Shown here one piece after another: positions 30,003 through 36,690 of a stretch of 41,179 nt of DNA. The DNA comes from a virus, in the IMG/VR virus record IMGVR_UViG_3300018411_000007, positions 1 to 41,179 of that record. One strand, 5' to 3'. The translations under genes were made by a program, and so were the position numbers. The stretch's first letter is position 1, and every line of letters starts with the position of its first letter. The notes beneath the pieces were generated by a model. That model saw only the letters and a program-made list of their open reading frames with translations. It did not search any database and had not been told where the DNA came from.

Positions 30003-30032
30003 TAAATAACAAAACACACCTCCGAGGTAAAA

Positions 30033-30575
30033 ATGCCAAAGTTAAAGCCATTCACATTCACGGTTGATTTTGTTAACAGCCTCCTGTCTTATGACGAAAG
30101 CACTGGAGAATTTAAGTGGAAAGAAACGGGGCCAGGAAGGAAAAGCGAAGTGGCAGGAACTTACCATCCATGTGGATACAGGACACTTCGAATTGGCGGA
30201 AGGCAATGCCTTGCCCATAGAGTCGCATGGTACATCATCACAGGCGAGCAGCCAGAAGAAATAGACCACATCAATGGGGTTCGTGATGACAACAGGTTTT
30301 CAAATCTCAGGGCTGCAAGCAGAAGTGAAAATCAATTCAATGTCCCGTCACTAAAGAACAATACATCAGGTGTTAAGGGGGTTTCATGGAACAAAGCGAA
30401 GAAAGCATGGGATGTGGAGGTATGGGCCTATAAAAAGAAATACCGAGGTGGAAGATTCCGTGATTTTTCGCAGGCTGTTAGCGCTGTAATCTCTCTAAGG
30501 GAAAGGCTTCATCGTGAATTTTGCAATCACGGTGATATAAAAAATAGGGCTTCGGCCCCATTTTTACGCATGTGA
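30033..30575 (+). CDS. Free-standing HNH-AP2 homing-type endonuclease
   Basis: The product is 180 residues. An N-terminal NUMOD-like segment (LLSYDESTGEFKWK) is followed by the HNH core (AHRVAWYIITGEQPEEIDHI then NGVRDDNRFSNLR) and a C-terminal AP2 DNA-binding region (TSGVKGVSWNKAKKAWDVEV). Such genes are mobile and cut related phage DNA. It lies between tube and chaperone genes with its own promoter. The last codons run through an intrinsic-terminator-like hairpin, so the original stop was probably earlier and the tail RASAPFLRM is an extension. Confidence 0.9.
   Translation: MPKLKPFTFTVDFVNSLLSYDESTGEFKWKETGPGRKSEVAGTYHPCGYRTLRIGGRQCLAHRVAWYIITGEQPEEIDHINGVRDDNRFSNLRAASRSENQFNVPSLKNNTSGVKGVSWNKAKKAWDVEVWAYKKKYRGGRFRDFSQAVSAVISLRERLHREFCNHGDIKNRASAPFLRM
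30547..30565 (+). terminator. Short terminator-like hairpin inside the 3' end of the HNH gene
   Basis: GGGC-TTCG-GCCC (30547-30558) then CA and TTTTT; an upstream A-run can pair with the T-run. Confidence 0.6.
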
Positions 30576-30578
30576 TGG

Positions 30579-30606
30579 TTGACACAATAAAAATGGAGTG
30601 TATGCT
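30579..30606 (+). promoter_or_regulatory. Promoter of the TM2/DUF551 cassette
   Basis: TTGACA (30579-30584) in GGTTGACA, 16 bases, TATGCT (30601-30606). It is the only member of the early-type motif inside the structural region, marking the cassette as a separate unit. Confidence 0.65.
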
Positions 30607-30634
30607 TAGTTCATCAACCACAAGGAGCCATAAC

Positions 30635-30934
30635 ATGAGCAACATCTACTGCCGCGCTTGCGGCTCATCAGTGCACGAATCAGCGACCGATTGCCCGTCA
30701 TGCGGCGCGAAGCAAAACAACAGCAAGTTAAGCAAAACAGCGGCACTGTTATTCTGCTGGTTCCTCGGCCCGTTCGGTGGTCACAAGTATTACCTCGGGC
30801 GCCCGCTGGCAGGGACTATCTATCTGCTGTTCTTTTGGACTTTAATTCCTGCGATTTTTGCACTCGTTGATTTGATTGTTCTCGCCTGCAAAAGCGAAGA
30901 TGAGATTAACCGCAAGTATGGGGTGAAGAAATGA
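30635..30934 (+). CDS. TM2-domain membrane protein with N-terminal zinc ribbon
   Basis: The product is 99 residues. Residues about 5-26 form a zinc ribbon (CRACG...CPSCG). The rest is a TM2 domain: LLFCWFLGPFGGHKYYLGRP then LAGTIYLLFFWTLIPAIFAL, with a charged C-terminus. TM2 proteins are inner-membrane proteins of mostly unknown function; this one is an accessory gene. ATG 30635 follows AAGGAG. Its end overlaps the next start. Confidence 0.88.
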   Translation: MSNIYCRACGSSVHESATDCPSCGAKQNNSKLSKTAALLFCWFLGPFGGHKYYLGRPLAGTIYLLFFWTLIPAIFALVDLIVLACKSEDEINRKYGVKK

Positions 30935-31146
30935 GCCAATATATCGTAGTTAACATCGGATGCATTGAGTGCGGAGTTTCGTCAAACATCGTTGGCGTTT
31001 TCGATGACGACATCAAGGCGAATGAGATTGCAGCCAAACTCAATGACACTCACGAATGGCGCGAAGGCGGGCAAAACTCATACGAAGTTTTCCCAATGCC
31101 AGAGCTTAACGTTATCAATGAAGAATATTTGCGCGAGGTAGAATGA
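30931..31146 (+). CDS. Hypothetical protein, 71 residues
   Basis: MSQYIVVNIGCIECGVSSNI then VGVFDDDIKANEIAAKLND. It has one CxxC. Similar small proteins with a C-terminal EVFPMPELN segment occur in enterophage accessory regions. Coupled by ATGA to both neighbours. Confidence 0.7.
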   Translation: MSQYIVVNIGCIECGVSSNIVGVFDDDIKANEIAAKLNDTHEWREGGQNSYEVFPMPELNVINEEYLREVE

Positions 31147-31373
31147 TGGGGTGGATTAAGTGCAGCGAGCGGATGCCGGATGCTGGGCAGGTGGTTATAG
31201 GTCTGGACTGGTGCGGCGACGTGGCGGCGTATTGTTTTTCAATCAGTAGACTAGCAACGACGGATAAAGGTAAAAAACCTAAATTCTTCAGGGTATCAGG
31301 AGATGCGAGGCTTCATAGTCAATGTAACGCTGTCACCCACTGGCAACCACTCCCTCTACCACCTAAAGACTAA
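31143..31373 (+). CDS. DUF551 protein, 76 residues
   Basis: WIKCSERMPDAGQVVIGLDW ... VTHWQPLPLPP is the full DUF551 pattern. It starts with two Met codons overlapping the preceding stop. It is a short relative of the C-terminal domain of the leftward 250-residue protein at 12217-12969. Function unknown. Confidence 0.82.
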   Translation: MMGWIKCSERMPDAGQVVIGLDWCGDVAAYCFSISRLATTDKGKKPKFFRVSGDARLHSQCNAVTHWQPLPLPPKD

Positions 31374-31391
31374 CCCGCTTCGGCGGGTTTT
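31372..31391 (+). terminator. Intrinsic terminator after the cargo cassette
   Basis: AACCCGC/GCGGGTT around TTCG, followed by TTTTC. Confidence 0.88.
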
Positions 31392-31409
31392 CTCATTCCA
31401 TACCCGACG

Positions 31410-31418
31410 TGTTATAAT
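31410..31418 (+). promoter_or_regulatory. Extended -10 promoter before the tail chaperone
   Basis: TG-T-TATAAT, a perfect extended -10, in the context GACGTGTTATAATTA; no clear -35. It restarts late transcription after the cargo terminator. Confidence 0.7.
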
Positions 31419-31445
31419 TATGTCAACCAAACACGGAGACCCACC

Positions 31446-31790
31446 ATGCAACTCAAAGACATCAAAGCAGGCGAACACACTTTCAGCGTAGTCATGCCAA
31501 CCACCCGCGAAGGCTTCCGCATTCAGGCCAAGCTGATGAACATCGCGGCGCTCACCTATCAGGGTAAGCTGCAAGGCGACGAGCAATACGACCTGCTGTC
31601 TTCCATGCTGAACGGCGCAGAAGTCGATAACCAGCCTCTTGAATTCGACAAATTCTTTGAAGGCCAGATTGACCTGGCTGACACCCTCTTCTTTGCCTAC
31701 GTGAAGGAGATGTACCCGAGTTTTTTGGGGAAGGCGACCGCTATGTTTCAACGCAAGATGGCGGAGAACTCCGGGTCGGCGGAAAGCTGA
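31446..31790 (+). CDS. Tail assembly chaperone, short (G-like) form
   Basis: The product is 114 residues: MQLKDIKAGEHTFSVVMPTT, EGFRIQAKLMNIAALTYQGK and the LADTLFFAYVKEMYPSFLGK segment. The location just before the tape measure gene, the size and the overlapping second frame identify it as the tail assembly chaperone. Translation past the slippery site in frame 0 ends at 31790. Confidence 0.85.
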   Translation: MQLKDIKAGEHTFSVVMPTTREGFRIQAKLMNIAALTYQGKLQGDEQYDLLSSMLNGAEVDNQPLEFDKFFEGQIDLADTLFFAYVKEMYPSFLGKATAMFQRKMAENSGSAES

Positions 31791-31987
31791 TTTACACGCG
31801 TGACATCCAGCCGTCATACTCTGATGAGATGGCGGCAGTAATGCGCGTAGCAAAAGCATATTACTCAAGCCCGGATGACGTACTGAACAAATGGACGTAC
31901 CATATGTTCCTGGACTGCTGCGAATCCCTTCACGTCGAAGCTGAGATTAATCGCAGAATCAACGAATCACTTTACGAGGCCGACTGA
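31446..31987 (+). CDS. Tail assembly chaperone, -1 frameshift (GT-like) form
   Basis: At codon 93-94 the heptamer T TTT TTG (31721-31727) lies in the zero frame. After a -1 slip the ribosome reads GGG GAA GGC GAC, giving GEGDRYVSTQDGGELRVGGK, then IYTRDIQPSYSDEMAAVMRV and so on to a TGA at 31985-31987. The fused product is about 180 residues (94 plus 86). The -1 frame from 31727 has no stop for 86 codons, reads like protein and ends on the tape-measure start (TGATG). A weak CGACC/GGTCG stem (31735-31739, 31774-31778) starts 7 bases downstream. Confidence 0.82.
31721..31727 (+). promoter_or_regulatory. Programmed -1 frameshift slippery heptamer
   Basis: T TTT TTG in the correct X XXY YYZ phase relative to the start at 31446. 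It is followed by GGG. Confidence 0.8.
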
Positions 31988-33555
31988 TGGCGTTTGTCAC
32001 TGAGCTTTTGGGTTATATCGGCCTTGATGTTGATGACGCCTCATTTAATGAGGCTGAGCAGTCCGTTAAGGGCGTTACTAAGGTCATGGCTGGCCTTGTC
32101 ACCATTGCGGCATCAGTGGCTACAGCGGTCACTGGCGCGGCTTATGCAATGGTGAATGACTTCGCCAATACTGCAACAGAGCTTGACCAGTTAACAAAGC
32201 GCCTTAACGTCAACGCAGAAGCATTCCAGGCTACGGCATACGCAGCAAAATCATACGGTATTGAGCAGGACCAGTTAGCAGACGGCATGAAAGAGCTGTC
32301 TATGCGTGCTGGTGAATTTGCGCTTACCGGTGAGGGTTCATTCAAGGATGTTGCATCCCAGCTCGGACTGACCCGCAAACAGGTAAAATCCTACGGAAAC
32401 GATGTTAACGGCCTGTTTGACCTGGTGCGCGATAAGCTGGCTGGGATTCAGAATCAGGGTCAGCGGCAATTCCTTGCTGATGCCCTGTTCGGTGGCGGTC
32501 TGGCTGATGTTGGCGGTGAGTTTTTCTCGCAGACCTCCGCAAGCATCGCGGAACTTCAGAAGCAGGCGCGAGAATCCGGGCTGGTAATTAGCCAGGATAC
32601 GCTTGATATGTCCCGCGAATATACGCGAGAAATGGACGCGCTACAGGCTAGGATTAAAGGCTTGTGGAATATCGTCGCATCAAATCTTCTGCCGGTATTC
32701 ACGCGCATCACCAGACAGGCAAAGGAGTTTTTCGACCTACATGGTGAGGATATCGTAGACGGCCTGACCGCTGCGATTAACGGACTCATTACCGCCATCA
32801 AATACCTGGGCGTAGCCGCAGCCATTGCCATGCCTTACCTGATTGGTTCAGCCGCTATCGCGTCATGGGTCAAACTCATCGCGCTGACTAATGCGCTAAC
32901 GACGGCATTTGCCACACTGCGAGTTGCCGCTCTGCTGGCATGGGCTTCCGCTGCCCTTTTCCCTGTGCTTATCGGCCTGGCTATCGGCGCTGCAATAATT
33001 GCCATTCAGGATTTATACGGCTACTTCAACGGCAGCGACTCGATTACCGGGCGCATCATTGAAAGTTTCAAAGGAATGGATTTAAGCGTCAGGAAGATAT
33101 GGGACGGCCTTGTTGATTACATCATTAAGGCCATAGGCAAGATAGATACAGCCCTTTACAACGCCATGCCTGAATGGGCGCAGAAACTTATGACGTTCAT
33201 GTCTGGCGGGTCGTACAACCCAAACAGGAATTATAAAACACAAAGCAACCTACAGCCTGAAATTCCTGGCCATGAGCGCATTCCTGGGTACGTGGAAATA
33301 GTAAAAGGCGCAAACAGGCAGTTAGACATACCTAACGATAATGTTATTGCCCCGCCAACAATGGCGCAAGGGATGGCGCAGGCTAATGCTGGTCGAGGAA
33401 ATGTCATTACCACTAACAGCGGGAATACAACAGTTGGCGAGATTATTGTCAATGGCGCTGAGAATCCGGCTGCAACAGCTCAGGCTATACGGCAGGAGCT
33501 ACGCAGAGACAACGCATCCAGAACGAAAGGAAGCGATACGGGGGTTAGATACTGA
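31987..33555 (+). CDS. Tail tape measure protein
   Basis: The product is 522 residues. The N-terminus FVTELLGYIGLDVDDASFNE and the GLVTIAASVATAVTGAAYAM segment, LDQLTKRLNVNAEAFQATAY and strongly hydrophobic helices at about 260-350 (GVAAAIAMPYLIGSAAIASW, ALFPVLIGLAIGAAIIAIQD) are usual for tape measures. The short length implies a short tail. TGATG overlap with the frameshift product. Confidence 0.9.
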   Translation: MAFVTELLGYIGLDVDDASFNEAEQSVKGVTKVMAGLVTIAASVATAVTGAAYAMVNDFANTATELDQLTKRLNVNAEAFQATAYAAKSYGIEQDQLADGMKELSMRAGEFALTGEGSFKDVASQLGLTRKQVKSYGNDVNGLFDLVRDKLAGIQNQGQRQFLADALFGGGLADVGGEFFSQTSASIAELQKQARESGLVISQDTLDMSREYTREMDALQARIKGLWNIVASNLLPVFTRITRQAKEFFDLHGEDIVDGLTAAINGLITAIKYLGVAAAIAMPYLIGSAAIASWVKLIALTNALTTAFATLRVAALLAWASAALFPVLIGLAIGAAIIAIQDLYGYFNGSDSITGRIIESFKGMDLSVRKIWDGLVDYIIKAIGKIDTALYNAMPEWAQKLMTFMSGGSYNPNRNYKTQSNLQPEIPGHERIPGYVEIVKGANRQLDIPNDNVIAPPTMAQGMAQANAGRGNVITTNSGNTTVGEIIVNGAENPAATAQAIRQELRRDNASRTKGSDTGVRY

Positions 33556-34223
33556 TGCTTATCTTCGAACCCGGAAAGCTGAGAAAGCTGTTTGGCAGCG
33601 ACTACAACCAGATTTCAGTCATTCCGATTGATGTGACTCAGGTTGAGACGCATACGTTTAACCACACCATCACCCGCAAGCCAGTGCAGGACGGGGCGAC
33701 AATCTCAGATAACATCCTGATTGAGCCAGACAGTGTGACCATTCAGGGAATCTTCACTGACCAGTCACTACTGAATAAGGGGATTGAACTTGTTCAGTCA
33801 GCACTGGATGACGGATTTACCCCGTCCACAATGAGCACGTGGGAAGACAAGCTCGCCAAGCTGCATGAGATTCGCAAGATGCGCGAGCCGTTTACGCTGG
33901 TGACGTCACTTGGCACCTACAAAAACATGTTCTTTGATGGGCCTATTACCGTCAATCGTGACCTGACGACCAGCGACGCGCTTTTCTTCACAGCCACGCT
34001 GACTGGCATTAACATAATCTCAGCACGAACCACGCAGGTTCCTGCCAGTGCAATGAGCGACAACAAAAATGGCGGGTCGAAGAAGATGGCCCCGAAAAAG
34101 GATGTTGGCAAGAAATCGAATACCGCTGGTCAGACTAACGCCGCGGGACAGAAGGTTAGCACCGCCACCCAGGATCGCTCAAAAACATGGGCAGTTAGCA
34201 TTAAAGACTGGTTAACTAAATAG
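33555..34223 (+). CDS. Dit-like baseplate/tail protein, 222 residues
   Basis: MLIFEPGKLRKLFGSDYNQI, IPIDVTQVETHTFNHTITRK and the beta-rich PFTLVTSLGTYKNMFFDGPI segment resemble Dit-like/DNA-circularisation-type proteins that start the baseplate. The C-terminal 60 residues are basic and low-complexity. It overlaps the tape-measure stop by one base. Confidence 0.72.
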   Translation: MLIFEPGKLRKLFGSDYNQISVIPIDVTQVETHTFNHTITRKPVQDGATISDNILIEPDSVTIQGIFTDQSLLNKGIELVQSALDDGFTPSTMSTWEDKLAKLHEIRKMREPFTLVTSLGTYKNMFFDGPITVNRDLTTSDALFFTATLTGINIISARTTQVPASAMSDNKNGGSKKMAPKKDVGKKSNTAGQTNAAGQKVSTATQDRSKTWAVSIKDWLTK

Positions 34224-34232
34224 GGTTAGCAA

Positions 34233-34622
34233 ATGGACAATATCCTTATACCAATTGAGCAGTACCCAGACCAGACTATGCGTATGGACCTGGACGGAAA
34301 GCCAACAACCATTCGCCTGTATTGGTCTGATTTCGATGAAAGCCTTTCAGTTCTCGCCGCTGATGATGGGTGGGTTCCGGAAGGATGCTGGAATATGGAC
34401 ATCTCAAACGATGAATTTGAGGCTTATGGCATCGTCATTACTGGCGGGTGCGACATTCTTGAGCCTCACGCTCAGGCATCGCTTGGTGGCATGTTTCTCG
34501 TCACGGTAACGCCAGAGCAAAAAGAGTTAACGTTTGAGTCGTTCGGCGTTGACCATCTGCTGCTGTACGTGCCAAAAGTTAATTACGATGAGTTTGTTGC
34601 TGACATAGGTTACGCGCGATGA
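34233..34622 (+). CDS. Baseplate plug/small hub protein, 129 residues
   Basis: MDNILIPIEQYPDQTMRMDL, TIRLYWSDFDESLSVLAADD, then YGIVITGGCDILEPHAQASL. Fits the Pam3 gp18-like baseplate plug family and the usual place between Dit-like and hub genes. Overlaps the hub gene by 4 bases. Confidence 0.72.
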   Translation: MDNILIPIEQYPDQTMRMDLDGKPTTIRLYWSDFDESLSVLAADDGWVPEGCWNMDISNDEFEAYGIVITGGCDILEPHAQASLGGMFLVTVTPEQKELTFESFGVDHLLLYVPKVNYDEFVADIGYAR

Positions 34623-35569
34623 GGTATTTCAAGGGCGAGGCTTATCTCGAGGTTATCTACGAAAAAGAGGCCATCGTTTACGACCAGAAGAATGACGCCG
34701 GGCGCATGTTACAGGTTGATTTCGATATCAAGATGAGCCGCAGCAAGACGCCAAATCAGGGCGTCATTGCGATTTATAACCTGGCAGAAACAGACCGCAG
34801 GCGCATTGAGCGTGATGCCAAATCCGTTCGGCTGTACGCGGGTTACGATGGTGATAATAAACTCATCTTCGTTGGTGATGTCGTATTCGTTTCGACGGCG
34901 AAAGAGGATGTTGACTGGAAAACCGAGATTAAAGCCGGGGATGGATTCCGCTCGTTCAGCCAGTCTATTACCAGCAGGAATTACGCAGCAGGAACGCCGA
35001 TCAGGACTATCATTGAGCAGACAGCAAAGGATATGGGCATTGCCATGAAGGAATCAGCCAACATCCTCAAGGGCTCACTTGATGGCTCCATTACCCTGCA
35101 TGGCAAGAGTCAGCTCGCACTTGATCAGGTTGTGCGCAACGCTGGCGGGCAGTGGTCTATTCAGGACAACGAATTACAGGTCACACCAATAACCAAGCCG
35201 ATTGATGGCGAGGCTATCGTACTGGATTCATCATCCGGCCTGCTGGAAGCACCATCGGTATCAGAGAAAGGTGTAAATATTCGTTGCCAGCTTCACCCCG
35301 ATTTGAGACCGGGCAAGGTGGTGAAACTTGAATCTTCATCGTGGACGGTAGACTCTGGCGGCACTGGCGTGATGGATGGCTCGCAGACGACAAAGAGCAG
35401 CAATGGCGGCTCTGATTCCAGTGCGCAAAAGGAAAAGACCTACCCTGTCGAGCGCGGCAAAGATTATAATGGATTCTATATCTGCCAGTCAGTGCAGTTC
35501 GTTGGCAATAACGCTGGCGGACCATTTGAATGCAGGCTTGAAACGATAGAGTTACCGAATGCAACTTGA
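34619..35569 (+). CDS. Baseplate hub protein (gpD/gp27-like)
   Basis: The product is 316 residues. LQVDFDIKMSRSKTPNQGVI, YNLAETDRRRIERDAKSVRL and YAGYDGDNKLIFVGDVVFVS are the common hub-domain elements; later LHGKSQLALDQVVRNAGGQW, SIQDNELQVTP and GLLEAPSVSEKGVNIRCQLH follow. It forms the trimeric platform between tube and spike. Confidence 0.83.
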   Translation: MRYFKGEAYLEVIYEKEAIVYDQKNDAGRMLQVDFDIKMSRSKTPNQGVIAIYNLAETDRRRIERDAKSVRLYAGYDGDNKLIFVGDVVFVSTAKEDVDWKTEIKAGDGFRSFSQSITSRNYAAGTPIRTIIEQTAKDMGIAMKESANILKGSLDGSITLHGKSQLALDQVVRNAGGQWSIQDNELQVTPITKPIDGEAIVLDSSSGLLEAPSVSEKGVNIRCQLHPDLRPGKVVKLESSSWTVDSGGTGVMDGSQTTKSSNGGSDSSAQKEKTYPVERGKDYNGFYICQSVQFVGNNAGGPFECRLETIELPNAT

Positions 35570-36257
35570 TACCTCAATGCACGAGATGGAGAGCGATGAA
35601 TCTCTCCTGTACTCAATAGACCAGTTCTCGCTATCCATGCGGACAATGATGCTGGCAGAATGCGTATCATTTGATGCTGGGCGAAACTGCGTAACTGTCC
35701 AGCCACTTTTGCAGACCAACATTGACGGGAATGTCATCAACATCCCGCCGATAAAAGATGTGCCTGTTGGATTCTATCAGGCTGGCGGTTTCGTCATAAC
35801 CCACAAGCCTGCCGCTGGTGATGTCTGTATGCTGCTGATAAGCGACCGCAACATCTCTAAATGGAAGCTAACAGGCGGCATCGTTGACCCGGCAAGTCCT
35901 CAGCACCATAACATTAATGATGCCGTGGCCTACTTCGGTCTGAATGCGTTTCCTGACGCTGTGGGCGGGGTGCGGGATGGTATTGACGTGCGCTCGCTTG
36001 ATGGCTCCGTTAGCCTCCATGTAAATGCATCATCTATCACGGCAAAGGTTGGTGATTCTACTCACACCCTGTCGGCATCTAATTACTCGCTGTCGGTTGG
36101 CGGGGCCAACACCATGACAGCAACGGATTCAGGTGTAAACTTCGGCGTCCCAGTCACCATGCCAAATGGCGCGACGATTAACGGCATTTCGTTCAATACC
36201 CATAGGCACACCGGAGTAGATACAGGTAGCGGAACATCAGGAGAACCGACTTCATGA
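35559..36257 (+). CDS. Baseplate spike protein (Gp138 N-terminal/gpV-like)
   Basis: The product is 232 residues. An OB-like N-terminal domain (ECVSFDAGRNCVTVQPLLQT, KDVPVGFYQAGGFVITHKPA, GDVCMLLISDRNI) is followed by a beta-helix (LDGSVSLHVNASSITAKVGD) and the tip motif FNTHRHTGVDTGSGTSGEPT with an HxH metal-binding site. It pierces the outer membrane. Overlaps the hub gene by 11 bases. Confidence 0.88.
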   Translation: MQLDTSMHEMESDESLLYSIDQFSLSMRTMMLAECVSFDAGRNCVTVQPLLQTNIDGNVINIPPIKDVPVGFYQAGGFVITHKPAAGDVCMLLISDRNISKWKLTGGIVDPASPQHHNINDAVAYFGLNAFPDAVGGVRDGIDVRSLDGSVSLHVNASSITAKVGDSTHTLSASNYSLSVGGANTMTATDSGVNFGVPVTMPNGATINGISFNTHRHTGVDTGSGTSGEPTS

Positions 36258-36682
36258 GAAGCGATTTATCACTTGATAGCGATGGTTGGGATTTGGTCAT
36301 TACCGATGATATCGGCATCGTTGAAAATGCCTCCATGACATCACAGGACAGCAAATTTTCACTCCAGCTCATCCAGGGCGAAGTGTTCGACGATAACCGC
36401 ATCGGGATGCCGTGGCTGACCGATATGGTTAACCCGCAGGTCAGCATCGCCGCGAAGAAACAAATCATTCGTGATATCATTATGACTACGCCTGGTGCTA
36501 TCGAGATAACACGACTTGAGGTGGTTGTTGATAATGAGTCAGGCATTGCGTCTTCGGTATTCGAAGGCATCACCGATAATGGAGAGGTTTTCGGTTCATC
36601 CATCGGGAGCATTGAGTCTAAGCCACCAGTCACAAACAAAAACGTTGCAGCACTTAACGACTACCTCATCATTTTACAATAG
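36254..36682 (+). CDS. Baseplate wedge protein (gpW/gp25-like)
   Basis: The product is 142 residues. LSLDSDGWDLVITDDIGIVE, then KFSLQLIQGEVFDDNRIGMP with W, and PGAIEITRLEVVVDNESGIA, as in short gpW/gp25-like lysozyme-fold wedge proteins. It overlaps the spike gene by 4 bases. It is normally followed directly by gpJ; here a tailspike gene intervenes. Confidence 0.8.
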   Translation: MRSDLSLDSDGWDLVITDDIGIVENASMTSQDSKFSLQLIQGEVFDDNRIGMPWLTDMVNPQVSIAAKKQIIRDIIMTTPGAIEITRLEVVVDNESGIASSVFEGITDNGEVFGSSIGSIESKPPVTNKNVAALNDYLIILQ

Positions 36683-36690
36683 GTGATAAA

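Noticed and set aside
31400-31428. Minus-strand promoter from the TGTCAACC at 31421
   Set aside because: No acceptable -10 at 16-18 bases and no minus-strand gene downstream; the same bases form part of the leader after the plus-strand extended -10.
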